NCBI GenBank assembly: GCA_050183765.1
Contig: JBFXAZ010000028.1
Location: 1 to 52,985 of the forward strand
Length of the DNA: 52,985 bases
From: JAFAZJ01 sp050183765
Lineage (GTDB): Bacteria; Pseudomonadota; Alphaproteobacteria; Reyranellales; Reyranellaceae
Direction: 5' to 3'
Shown here: piece after piece, positions 8,757 to 16,363 of the stretch
Layout: the number at the start of each line of letters is the position of its first letter
Position numbering within the stretch: the stretch's first letter is position 1
The notes under the pieces: generated by a model
Told to the model about the DNA's origin: nothing
Seen by the model: the letters and a program-made list of their open reading frames with translations, nothing else
Databases searched by the model: none
Program-made: the position numbers and the translations under genes

Positions 8757-9884
8757 ATGATCCGCCGCCGCGCCGCGCTCGCCGTCGCGTTGTGCGCGGC
8801 GTTGGCGGGCGCCGCCCACGCCGCCGATTGCCCGACACCGGCCGCGCGCGACGACGGCTGGACGGTGGCCGCCCCGGACGCGGTCGGGCTCGATGGCGCC
8901 ACGCTGTGCGGCATCGTCGATCGCCTGCGCGCCTGGCCCGACGCGAACGTTCACAGCGTGCTCGTCGCGCGTTCGGGCAAGCTCGTCTTCGAGCGGTACT
9001 TCACCGGCACCGATGAACGATGGGGCAGCGCGGTGGGCGCGGTGACGTTCGACGCCACGACGCGCCACGACCTGCGCTCGGTCAGCAAGAGCCTGACCTC
9101 GCTGCTGGTCGGTCTCGCCATCCAGCGCGGCAGGATCGCCGGCGTCGACGAGCCGGTGATGAAGTTCTTCCCGGAGCACGCCGATCTCGACACGCCGGAG
9201 CGAAGACGCATCACCTTGCGCCATCTGCTCACCATGTCGATGGGGGCGGCCTGGGACGAGACCGTCCCCTACACCAACCCGGCCAACAGCGAGCGCCGCA
9301 TGATCATGGCGCCCAACGACGAGCGCTTCGCGCTGGAGCAGCCGATCGTCTCGCCGCCGGGCCGCGTGTTCAACTACAGCGGCGGCGCCACGGCGCTGCT
9401 TGGTGCGGTGGTGCGCAAGACCACCGGCCTGCCGCTCGACCAGTTCGCGCGCGAGGCCCTGCTGGCGCCGCTCGGCATCGCCGACTTCGAGTGGGTCGGC
9501 ATGGCGGCCAAGGGACCGGCCGCCGCCTCCGGCGCGCGCATGCGGCCGCGCGACATGCTGAAGCTCGGCCAGCTGGTGCTGGCGAAGGGCCGGTGGAACG
9601 GCCGCGAGATCGTGCCGGCGGCATGGATCGCCGAGTCGACGGCACCGCACATCACCGGCGCCGGCATCTTCTTCTACGGCTACCAATGGTGGCTCGGCCG
9701 CTCCTTTCATGCCGGCCGCGAGGTCAAGTGGGTCGCGGGCATGGGCCTGGGCGGCCAGCGCATCTTCGTCGTGCCCGATCTCGACCTGGTGGTCGTGACC
9801 ACGGCCGGCATGTACCGCAGCCCGCTGCAAAGCATCGCGACCTTGGAGATCCTGAACCAGCACGTGCTGCGCGCCGTGAAGTAG
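8757..9884 (+). CDS. Exported serine hydrolase, beta-lactamase/EstB (class C) family
   Basis: 375 residues with a signal peptide ending near AHA at residue 22, so probably periplasmic. The catalytic S108-V-S-K111 tetrad lies in DLRSVSKSLTSLL. The second motif, usually YxN, reads Y207-S-G. The C-terminal part (WVAGMGLGGQRIFVVPDLDLVVV) carries the final beta-strand with GLGGQ in place of a KTG-type box. This is the 6-aminohexanoate-dimer hydrolase/esterase side of the family rather than a true AmpC. It begins 9 bases after glmM and is likely co-transcribed with it. It ends only 4 bases from the stop of convergent folP. Confidence 0.9.
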   Translation: MIRRRAALAVALCAALAGAAHAADCPTPAARDDGWTVAAPDAVGLDGATLCGIVDRLRAWPDANVHSVLVARSGKLVFERYFTGTDERWGSAVGAVTFDATTRHDLRSVSKSLTSLLVGLAIQRGRIAGVDEPVMKFFPEHADLDTPERRRITLRHLLTMSMGAAWDETVPYTNPANSERRMIMAPNDERFALEQPIVSPPGRVFNYSGGATALLGAVVRKTTGLPLDQFAREALLAPLGIADFEWVGMAAKGPAAASGARMRPRDMLKLGQLVLAKGRWNGREIVPAAWIAESTAPHITGAGIFFYGYQWWLGRSFHAGREVKWVAGMGLGGQRIFVVPDLDLVVVTTAGMYRSPLQSIATLEILNQHVLRAVK

Positions 9885-9888
9885 ACGC

Positions 9889-10698
9889 CTACGCATCGTC
9901 GACCCTGTCAAGCGCGGCGACGGCCTTGAGCGCCTGCACCGTCTCGCGCACGTCGTGCACGCGCAGGATGGCAGCGCCGCGTCGCGCCGCCTCCAGCGCC
10001 AATGCCAGCGAGCCGCCCAGCCGACGCGCGGGGTCGGGCTCGCCGCTGACGTGGCCGACGAACTGCTTGCGCGAGACGCCGATCAGCACCGGCTGGCCCA
10101 ACGGCACCAGGGCCGGGATGCCGGCGATCAGCCGGAGGTTCTGGTCCGGGTCGTAGCGTTGCGCCGGCAGCTTGCCGAAGCCGACGCCGGGATCGATGGC
10201 GATGGCCTCCTGTGCCACGCCGGCCGCCAGGCAATCGGCGACTCGCGAGGCGAGGAAGTCGCGCACGTCGGCGACGACATCGGCATAGGCCGGGCCGCGG
10301 TAGCGGTCGGCGGCGGTGCCGCGGCGATGCATCAGGATCACCGCGCAGCCCCGCCCGGCGATCAGCGGCAGCGCGGCGCGATCGTCGCGCAGCGCCGAGG
10401 TGTCGTTGACGAGGCGCGCGCCGGCGTCGAGCGCCGCCGCCATCACGGCGGCGCGGCGCGTGTCGATCGACACCGGCACGCCGCTTTCGGCCAGCCTGCG
10501 CACGATCGGCAGGATGCGCCGCAGCTCCTCCTCGGTGGGCACCGCGTCGGCGCCCGGCCGGGTCGACTCGCCGCCGACGTCGATGAAGTCGGCGCCGTCG
10601 GCGACCATGGCCAGCCCGTCGGCGATCGCCCGCGCCGGATCGAGCCGCAGCCCGCCGTCGGAGAAGGAATCGGGCGTGGCGTTGATCACGCCCATCAC
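9889..10698 (-). CDS. folP: Dihydropteroate synthase (start probably further upstream)
   Basis: Condenses p-aminobenzoate with hydroxymethyl-dihydropterin diphosphate in folate synthesis. Signature motifs are MGVINATPDSFSDGG, the pterin-site DVGGESTRPGA, SIDTRR, and the C-terminal SRK and VHDVRETVQA. The annotated start is a GTG at 10698, giving 269 residues. The frame stays open upstream and encodes FAGVAAHGDRPWVM immediately before it, which matches the strand preceding MGxxNxTPDSF in DHPS proteins. The real start is therefore likely upstream, possibly a CTG at 10767 overlapping the osmC stop. No ATG, GTG or TTG is available in that extension. It appears coupled to osmC. Confidence 0.93.
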   Translation of the reverse strand: MMGVINATPDSFSDGGLRLDPARAIADGLAMVADGADFIDVGGESTRPGADAVPTEEELRRILPIVRRLAESGVPVSIDTRRAAVMAAALDAGARLVNDTSALRDDRAALPLIAGRGCAVILMHRRGTAADRYRGPAYADVVADVRDFLASRVADCLAAGVAQEAIAIDPGVGFGKLPAQRYDPDQNLRLIAGIPALVPLGQPVLIGVSRKQFVGHVSGEPDPARRLGGSLALALEAARRGAAILRVHDVRETVQALKAVAALDRVDDA

Positions 10699-10763
10699 CC
10701 AGGGCCGATCGCCATGCGCGGCGACGCCGGCGAAGGCCGCATGCGGGAAGCGACGCGCGTGGG

Positions 10764-11189
10764 TCAGTCGACCTCCTCCAGCACGATCTCGTGCGTGACG
10801 TCGGCCGACTTGCGGATCATCGCCGTGGCCGAGCAGTACTTCTCGTCGCTCAGTGTCACGGCGCGTTCGACCAGCGCCTTGTTCAGCTTCCTGCCGCGCA
10901 CGCGGTAGATCACCTTCACCGCGGTGAACACCTTGGGATGATCGTCGGCGCGCTCGGCCTCGAGCTCGACGACGATGTCGCGCACGTCCTGGCGCTGCTT
11001 GCGCAGCATCGAGGCGACGTCGATGGCGGTGCAGCCGCCCATGCCGATCAGCACCATCTCCATCGGCCGCGCCGCGAGGTCGCGGCCGCCGATGTCGGGC
11101 GAGCCGTCCATGGTGACGGTGTGGCCGCTGCCCGACTCGCCGACGAACAGCGCGTCCTGGACCCAGGTGATGCGGGCGGTGGTGGCCAT
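10764..11189 (-). CDS. OsmC family peroxiredoxin-like protein
   Basis: 141 residues. The two conserved cysteines of the OsmC/Ohr fold are present: C53 in IGMGGCTAIDV and C119 in SDEKYCSATAM. The pattern is closest to the YhfA-like OsmC branch. Such proteins reduce organic hydroperoxides or bind small ligands in the cytoplasm. The ATG at 11189 gives a normal N-terminus (MATTARITWV); a longer in-frame extension has only low-complexity residues. It follows the TonB-domain gene by 19 bases and its stop overlaps the coding sequence inferred for folP. Confidence 0.9.
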   Translation of the reverse strand: MATTARITWVQDALFVGESGSGHTVTMDGSPDIGGRDLAARPMEMVLIGMGGCTAIDVASMLRKQRQDVRDIVVELEAERADDHPKVFTAVKVIYRVRGRKLNKALVERAVTLSDEKYCSATAMIRKSADVTHEIVLEEVD

Positions 11190-11208
11190 GGGAACCCTCG
11201 GTCGTGCT

Positions 11209-12414
11209 CTATCGGCGGAAGCGGATGCCGAAGATGATCGGCACGTTGAAGGAGGCGCGCTCGGCGCCCAGCCCGCGCGGCAGGGGCGGGTAGGGCGAGG
11301 CGCGGCGCGCCATCTCGATGGTGGCGGCGTCGAGCTCGGGGTGGCCGCTGCCGCTGGCGATGTAGGCATCGAGGAGGCGGCCGTCGGCGCCGATCGTCAC
11401 GCGCAACACGACGCGGCCCTCCTCGCCGCGCTCGCGCGAGCCGGACGGATAGAAGCGGACCCGGTCGATGGCGCGAAACAGCTGGCTGGCGTAGTCGGCC
11501 GCGGCCGCGCTGCCGTTCGAGGAGCCGGCGGAAAAGTCGCGGTGCGGCGCCAGGCCGGCGATCTCGCGCACATCGACCGAGCGCTGCATGGTCGGTCGAT
11601 TGGGCACCGGCGGCGCGGCGGCCTGCACGGAGGGTGGCGGCGCCGGCGGGGTCGGCGCGGGCGCCGGCGGCTTGGCCGGCCGCGCCACGGGCCTGGCGGC
11701 CGGCGGTGTCTTGGCGGCGTCGGTCTTCGGTTGGGTCTGCAGGTCGCCCGTCTTGGGATCGGTGGCCGGCAGCGGCAGGGCGACCGCGGGGTTGACGCGC
11801 GGCGTCCAGGCATCGGCCGTGTCGGGCACCGGCTGCGGTGCCGGCGGCATCGGCATGGCGTCGAAGGAAGGCGGCTGGGTCGGACGCTGCGGCGCGGTCA
11901 TTGCGTCGGTGGCCGGCCGGTCGGGCGACAGATTCGGCGTACGGGCGTCGGGATCCTGCAGCACGTCGGGCTTGGGCGCGCCATCCGGCGCCTGCTCGGC
12001 CTTGCCGTCGGCCTGGCCCGCCTTGTCGCCGCTCAGCACGATCTCGAACACGTCGGTCGGCGGCTTCTCCTCCTCCGGCGGCTCGTACAGGATCAAGGCA
12101 TACAACGCGGCCGCGACCAGGGCATGGGCGGTGACGGCGGCGATCAGGCCGAGCACCGGGAAGCCCGAGGGCGCGGTCGCCGCGCTGCCCGGCGCCGCGA
12201 TGTCGCTCCCATCGATGCCCGCATCGACTCCAGCCTCGGCGCCGCCCTGGGCGCCCATGCGGGTGCCGTCGGCAAAGCTGGGCGGCGGGCGGTGCGTCTC
12301 GTCGGCTGCCGGCGAGGGGGCCAGCGATACGACCGGATCGAGGCGCTCCAGGGGGGCGGAGGCCATGGCCCAAGATAGGCGGTTCAAGGCGGCGAAAACA
12401 GGGCTGCCCGCCAT
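11209..12414 (-). CDS. TonB C-terminal domain protein (energy transducer or TolA-like)
   Basis: 401 residues from the ATG at 12414; an ATG at 12366 would remove 16. The only clear membrane helix is at about residues 84-110, preceded by an unusually long cytoplasmic part. A Pro/Ala/Lys-rich periplasmic spacer (about 115-300) follows, and a TonB C-terminal domain closes the protein with YPSGSRERGEEGRVVLRVTI, a GHPELDAATIEMARRAS helix and FNVPIIFGIRF. It would span the periplasm and contact outer-membrane proteins. No ExbB/ExbD or TonB-dependent receptor is nearby. Its start lies 3 bases after the PLD-like gene stop, implying coupled translation. Confidence 0.85.
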   Translation of the reverse strand: MAGSPVFAALNRLSWAMASAPLERLDPVVSLAPSPAADETHRPPPSFADGTRMGAQGGAEAGVDAGIDGSDIAAPGSAATAPSGFPVLGLIAAVTAHALVAAALYALILYEPPEEEKPPTDVFEIVLSGDKAGQADGKAEQAPDGAPKPDVLQDPDARTPNLSPDRPATDAMTAPQRPTQPPSFDAMPMPPAPQPVPDTADAWTPRVNPAVALPLPATDPKTGDLQTQPKTDAAKTPPAARPVARPAKPPAPAPTPPAPPPSVQAAAPPVPNRPTMQRSVDVREIAGLAPHRDFSAGSSNGSAAAADYASQLFRAIDRVRFYPSGSRERGEEGRVVLRVTIGADGRLLDAYIASGSGHPELDAATIEMARRASPYPPLPRGLGAERASFNVPIIFGIRFRR

Positions 12415-12417
12415 GGC

Positions 12418-14229
12418 TTAGCGTCGCGTCGTCACCGGCTCGGTGAAGACGCAGCGCGGCGCGCCGGCCCCCGAGACCGCCGCCCGCGACGACCAGCGCC
12501 ACATCGGATCCCAGTACCGCCGGCGCAGGTCCGCGGCGGCGGCGCGGGACTCGACGATGAAGCCGAATTCCTGCAGGTCGACCGGGTAGAAATTGTCCGA
12601 GCCGATGTAGAAGACCCGGTCGTCGACCATCCAGAACTTGGCGTGGTTGCCGATCGCGACCTTGTCCGGCCAGGTGGCGTCCGGGCCGAAGCGCAAAGGC
12701 GCGATGTGCAGGCGCCGGCACAGCAGGGCGTCGAGCTCGGCATCCGGCATCTGGCTGCGCCGCCGCGCCACCGCACGGAAGTGGCGGGCGGTGTCGGCGA
12801 TCGGCACGTGGTTGCTGTAGGTCGCGCCGCTCTTGCCGGTGGCGTCGAGATTGCTGAGCACGATGTGCACGTCGCCCTTCCGCTGCAGCAGGAAATCGGC
12901 GATGCGCTCCATCGTGCTTTCCGGCCACAGCGGCCGCGCCTGGGCGAAGGTGAAGCCGAAATCCTGCTGCACGACGACGATGCCGCGCCGTGCCGCGCCG
13001 AGCATCAGGTCGCGCGCCAGCTCGCTGTGGCTGGAGAACGACCGGGTGATGCCCGCGCCCATCCGGCCGACCGCGAGGATCGGGATGTTGCCCGGTCGCG
13101 CCAGCCGCTCGAAGCGCGGCATGATGCGCGGCCACGGGCATTCGCGCTCGAAGCGCCTCTCGTCGGCCTCGTAGCTGTGCACCTCGATCGGCTCGCTGCG
13201 CCGGCCCTTGCGGTGACAGGTGAACACCCACAGCGCGTCGAGGAACGAGGTGGCGTCGGCCGCGGCGGGGCCGTGCACCTGCATCGACAGATCGTGGATC
13301 GGCCGGTCGAGCAGGTAGTCGCGCGTCCACATGTTGTGGCCGCCCACGATCGCGTGGCGGCCGTCGACGGCGATGATCTTGGCGTGCGGCCAGGAGAAGG
13401 TGCCGCATTCCGGCTGGCCGGTGCAGCTGCGCATCGCCGCGACGTGCACCGCGACGCGCGCGCCCTTGATGTCGCGGATGTCGCGCACCAGCTCCTCGAG
13501 CAGCTCGCGCGGGTTGGTCTCCAGCGGCGGGTACTGGCCCACCATCACGCGCACGACGACGCGCCGGCCGCTGCGCGCCAGCGTGGTAACGGCGTTGCGC
13601 ATGGCGGCGAGAAAGCGCCGGTCGGGTATCCATTGCAGGGTCGCGATATCGACGCGCGATTGCGCGGCGGCGATCGTCTGGTAGATGCGATCGGCGAAGG
13701 CGTCGGAGTGGCCGAAGCAGGCGCGTTTGCCGGCATGGGCCGGCGCGGCGTCGAGCATGGCGAGCGGGCGGCACGCGCCGCCGCCGGCGCAATCGGCGTC
13801 GCTCGTGCACAACGGCAGGCCGATGTCGGGCAGGCAACCCGGGCAGCCGTTCAGGTAGGCCGGCAGATCGGCGCCGCGCCTGCCCCAGTGGTTCGGCGTC
13901 TGGATCAGCCAGCCCGGTTCGAGCGCGTTGTGGTGCGACAGCGCATAGGTCACGCCGTGGAGGCGGTGCCAGGGATCGGTCTTCTGCAGCTCGGCGACGA
14001 GCTGGTCGAGCAGCGGCGTGGACGACGCGGGATCGAGCGGCCGCACGTCCTGCTGGCGGATGACGGCGGCAAGCGGCGGCGCCGACTGCAGCACCGCCGG
14101 CTCGGCGCCCGCCCCGTCGACGGCCTGCTCCTCGGTATAGGCGGTGCCCGGCAGATGCGAGCACGCCACCGGCGCGGTGAGCGCCAGGGCGGCGGCGATG
14201 ACGAGGCGGAAGCGGGACGCCAGCCTCAT
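12418..14229 (-). CDS. Phospholipase D-like protein with two HKD motifs, probable lipoprotein
   Basis: 603 residues. Two complete PLD active-site motifs are present: H282-A-K284 with D289, then H529-A-K531 with D536, each followed by the expected G(G/S)xN. The N-terminus has a signal sequence ending at PVAC (Cys23), a weak lipobox. A Cys-rich insertion at about residues 129-171 carries a CxxDxDC pattern more typical of extracellular disulfide-bonded modules. It probably hydrolyses phospholipid or another phosphodiester outside the cytoplasm. The start overlaps the Bug gene stop by four bases (ATGA), and the TonB-domain gene starts 3 bases after its stop. Confidence 0.9.
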   Translation of the reverse strand: MRLASRFRLVIAAALALTAPVACSHLPGTAYTEEQAVDGAGAEPAVLQSAPPLAAVIRQQDVRPLDPASSTPLLDQLVAELQKTDPWHRLHGVTYALSHHNALEPGWLIQTPNHWGRRGADLPAYLNGCPGCLPDIGLPLCTSDADCAGGGACRPLAMLDAAPAHAGKRACFGHSDAFADRIYQTIAAAQSRVDIATLQWIPDRRFLAAMRNAVTTLARSGRRVVVRVMVGQYPPLETNPRELLEELVRDIRDIKGARVAVHVAAMRSCTGQPECGTFSWPHAKIIAVDGRHAIVGGHNMWTRDYLLDRPIHDLSMQVHGPAAADATSFLDALWVFTCHRKGRRSEPIEVHSYEADERRFERECPWPRIMPRFERLARPGNIPILAVGRMGAGITRSFSSHSELARDLMLGAARRGIVVVQQDFGFTFAQARPLWPESTMERIADFLLQRKGDVHIVLSNLDATGKSGATYSNHVPIADTARHFRAVARRRSQMPDAELDALLCRRLHIAPLRFGPDATWPDKVAIGNHAKFWMVDDRVFYIGSDNFYPVDLQEFGFIVESRAAAADLRRRYWDPMWRWSSRAAVSGAGAPRCVFTEPVTTRR

Positions 14230-15188
14230 TGCTTCTCGATTCCGGCGATCTCGACGTAGCGCTTCCACTTCTCGCGCTCGGATTTCGAGAAGGCGGCGCA
14301 TTCCTCCAGGGTCATGGCCTTGGGCGTGAAGCCGAAGCTCTCCAGCCGGTCCTTCACGGCGGGCGAGAGGATCGCGGCATTGATCAGCGCGTTGAGACGC
14401 TCGCAGATCGGCCGCGGCGTCGCCGCCGGCAGGGCCATGCCGAGGAAGCCGGTGAGCTCGAAGCCGGGATAGAACTCGGCGATCGCCGGCAGGTCGGGCC
14501 GCTTGTCCCAGCGCTGCGGGCGCGTCACGCCCAGCGGGCGCAGCTGGCCCTGGTTGACGTGGCCGGCGCCGGCGGTGGTGTCGACGAACATCGCCTGGAT
14601 CTGCCCGCCCATGATGTCGTTGAAGCAGTTGCCGATCGCCTTGTAGGGCACGCCGGTCATCTCGATGCCGGCCATGCGCTGCAGCAGCGCGCCCGGCACC
14701 TGGCTCGAGGCGTTGAAGTAGCCGTAGAAGATCTTGCCGGGGTTGGCCTTCGCGTAGGCCACGAACTCCGGCAGCGTCTTGTACGGCGCGTCGGGCTTGA
14801 CCAGCAGGTAGGCGCCGCTGGCACCGAACACGCCGCAGACCGTGAAGTCCTTCTCCGGGTCGTAGGGCAGCGTCTTGAACATCGACACGTTGGCCGAGTT
14901 GGTCGACGTCGTGCACAGCAGCACGGTGTAGCCGTCGGGCGCGGCGTTCTTCACCGTCTCCGAGCCGATGATGCCGTTGGCGCCCGGCTTGGTCTCGACC
15001 ACGACCGACTGGCCGGTGGCCTCCTCGATGTGCTTGCCGACCAGGCGCGCGGTGATGTCGCCCGAGCCGCCGGGCGCGAAGGGCACGACCACGCGGATCA
15101 GCTTGCCGGGCCAGGCCTGGGCGGCGGCGGGCAAGGCGAGGGCGAGCGGCGAAGCGGCAAGGATCGACGCGAACTGACGGCGACGCAT
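14226..15188 (-). CDS. Bug-type solute-binding protein (tripartite tricarboxylate transporter family)
   Basis: 320 residues with a signal peptide (MRRRQFASILAASPLALALP, cleavage near AQA at residue 25). Family hallmarks are WPGKLIRVVVPFAPGGSGD, GQSVVVETKPGANG, AAPDGYTVLL and a C-terminal FGFTP segment. Bug proteins bind carboxylates in the periplasm and feed TctA/TctB permeases; neither membrane component is adjacent, which is common for orphan Bug genes. The ATG at 15188 is the only good start. It is the first gene of a tight leftward run through the PLD-like, TonB-domain, OsmC and folP genes. Confidence 0.93.
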   Translation of the reverse strand: MRRRQFASILAASPLALALPAAAQAWPGKLIRVVVPFAPGGSGDITARLVGKHIEEATGQSVVVETKPGANGIIGSETVKNAAPDGYTVLLCTTSTNSANVSMFKTLPYDPEKDFTVCGVFGASGAYLLVKPDAPYKTLPEFVAYAKANPGKIFYGYFNASSQVPGALLQRMAGIEMTGVPYKAIGNCFNDIMGGQIQAMFVDTTAGAGHVNQGQLRPLGVTRPQRWDKRPDLPAIAEFYPGFELTGFLGMALPAATPRPICERLNALINAAILSPAVKDRLESFGFTPKAMTLEECAAFSKSEREKWKRYVEIAGIEKQ

Positions 15189-15262
15189 GGCAGGGGAACT
15201 CTCGGACGCAGGTGGCAAGGCGGCCGCGAGCCTAGCCGAAATTGCACGGGCGATGTACGGTC

Positions 15263-15994
15263 TCAGGCGGCGCGGGAGACCATACCATCCTCCGCCTCGC
15301 GCAGGGCGCGTTTGCGCGCGACATGCTCGTCGAGTTCCTGGAAGCCGACCGGGGGACCGCAATTGGGTTTCAGGCGGCAGAACTCGCGCACCACGGGCAC
15401 GATATCGCGCCGGAAATCATAGCCCTGGACGATCCACTTCGCCGTCCAGCGGTCGGCGGTCTCGTCGTCCATCAGCTCGATCATCGGATCGCGCGGCCAA
15501 TGCTGGCGCAGCAGGTTCTTGATCATGCGCCGCCAACGCTCCGGCTGGGCGATGGTAGCCTGTCGAGGCGGGTTGGGTGGTGGCTCGGGCGGGACATGCT
15601 CGACGGCATCCGCGGGAATGGGCATGGGCTCCGGCGGTGGAGGCGGCTCCGCAACGGGCATGGACTGATCGGCCGGGTAGCGGCGGCGGGCGCGCTTGCC
15701 GACGCGGTGGTGCAGGGACCAGTCGACGACGGCGAGGTACTCGATGCCCTCGACCTCGTAGATGCGCACCAGCTTGCGCGCGGCCAGCTCGTCGATCATC
15801 GCGCGCACGGCGTCGTTGTCGACGGTGTCGCCCGGGAAGACCTGCATGCGGATGGTGCGCGGCCTGAGCGGCTGCACGCCGTGATCGTCGGCGAAGTTCC
15901 ACAGGCCGATGAACAGAAGGCGTGTCATCGGTGCGCAGTCGATGACGGCCTCCCAGGTCCAGAAGTCGGGAGAGATGGTGCGGTTGCGGGACAT
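15263..15994 (-). CDS. Phage/plasmid replication-like hypothetical protein
   Basis: 243 residues. The N-terminal third (RTISPDFWTWEAVIDCAPMT, then RLLFIGLWNFADDHG and a QVFPGD segment) resembles a family common in prophages and plasmids next to replication or helicase-loader genes. A Pro-rich linker (about residues 116-145) joins it to a C-terminal helical region (QPERWRRMIKNLLRQHWP). A GGAG lies nine bases before the ATG. No other phage gene, integrase or attachment site is visible, so this is an orphan and may be a domesticated remnant. Assignment rests on recalled family resemblance, and its role is not demonstrated. Confidence 0.65.
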   Translation of the reverse strand: MSRNRTISPDFWTWEAVIDCAPMTRLLFIGLWNFADDHGVQPLRPRTIRMQVFPGDTVDNDAVRAMIDELAARKLVRIYEVEGIEYLAVVDWSLHHRVGKRARRRYPADQSMPVAEPPPPPEPMPIPADAVEHVPPEPPPNPPRQATIAQPERWRRMIKNLLRQHWPRDPMIELMDDETADRWTAKWIVQGYDFRRDIVPVVREFCRLKPNCGPPVGFQELDEHVARKRALREAEDGMVSRAA

Positions 15995-16072
15995 GAGGCG
16001 GACTCCAGTGTGGTCACTGGCGCGGGATTAGAAGCCCGGATTCCACAAACGCCTATTTCTGCCCCTAGAAAT

Positions 16073-16106
16073 GTTGTCTTCACCACTTTGATCGCTGAGA
16101 GACAAC
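16073..16106. promoter_or_regulatory. Weak inverted repeat upstream of the phage-like gene
   Basis: GTTGTCT at 16073-16079 and AGACAAC at 16100-16106 form a perfect 7-bp inverted repeat with a 20-bp spacer, about 80 bases upstream of the start at 15994. It could be an operator for that gene. Seven bp can arise by chance, so this is low confidence. The rest of 15995-16162 shows nothing recognisable. Confidence 0.25.
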
Positions 16107-16162
16107 AACTCTTACCTTCCTCCGCCGAGGCAGGACTATCGCATATGGATTGAAGCCCCTTT

Positions 16163-16315
16163 CCTTCTCCCCGCGAAGGCGGGGAGAAGGTGCCCGAAGG
16201 GCGGATGAGGGGCTTTGCGGAGTCTCGACGACATCGATGTTTGTCGTTGCACGAGAAGCCCCTCATCCGCCTCGCTAGCGCTCGGCACCTTCTCCCCGCC
16301 TTCGCGGGGAGAAGG
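16163..16315. repeat. Nested inverted repeat element, family A copy 1
   Basis: The element starts and ends with a 12-bp-stem hairpin (CCTTCTCCCCGC GAAG GCGGGGAGAAGG at 16163-16190, and its counterpart at 16288-16315). Between them, arms containing GGCGGATGAGGGGCTT and AAGCCCCTCATCCGCC pair over a loop of about 45 bases, so the whole 153 bp can fold as one long stem with side hairpins. A second copy is at 45131-45285. It lies in the 369-bp gap between the kinase stop and the phage-like gene. It may act as a terminator or as a mobile REP/BIME-like element; no transposase is seen. Confidence 0.9.
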
Positions 16316-16340
16316 AAAAAAAGCGCCACATGCGATCGCA

Positions 16341-16360
16341 CTTCCCCCTCCGGGGGAAGG
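16341..16360. terminator. Short GC hairpin next to the kinase stop codon
   Basis: CTTCCCCC TCC GGGGGAAG at 16341-16359 forms an 8-bp stem with a 3-base loop. It ends 4 bases beyond the stop codon of the leftward kinase gene at 16364. No uridine tract follows, so it may be a pause or stability hairpin. Its core matches the hairpin at 41516-41540 and the terminal hairpin of the element at 28056-28179. Confidence 0.5.
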
Positions 16361-16363
16361 AAA

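Noticed and set aside
8757..9884. AmpC-type beta-lactamase resistance gene
   Set aside because: The SxxK motif is present, but YxN reads YSG and the KTG box is replaced by GLGGQ, fitting the esterase/EstB side of the family.
7155..9911. 918-codon minus-strand frame opposite glmM and the serine hydrolase
   Set aside because: It spans two well-defined genes and has no recognisable domain, typical of an antisense frame in GC-rich DNA.
16163..16315. Insertion sequence ends
   Set aside because: The inverted repeats are only about 150 bp apart with no transposase frame between them, and no target-site duplication is evident.
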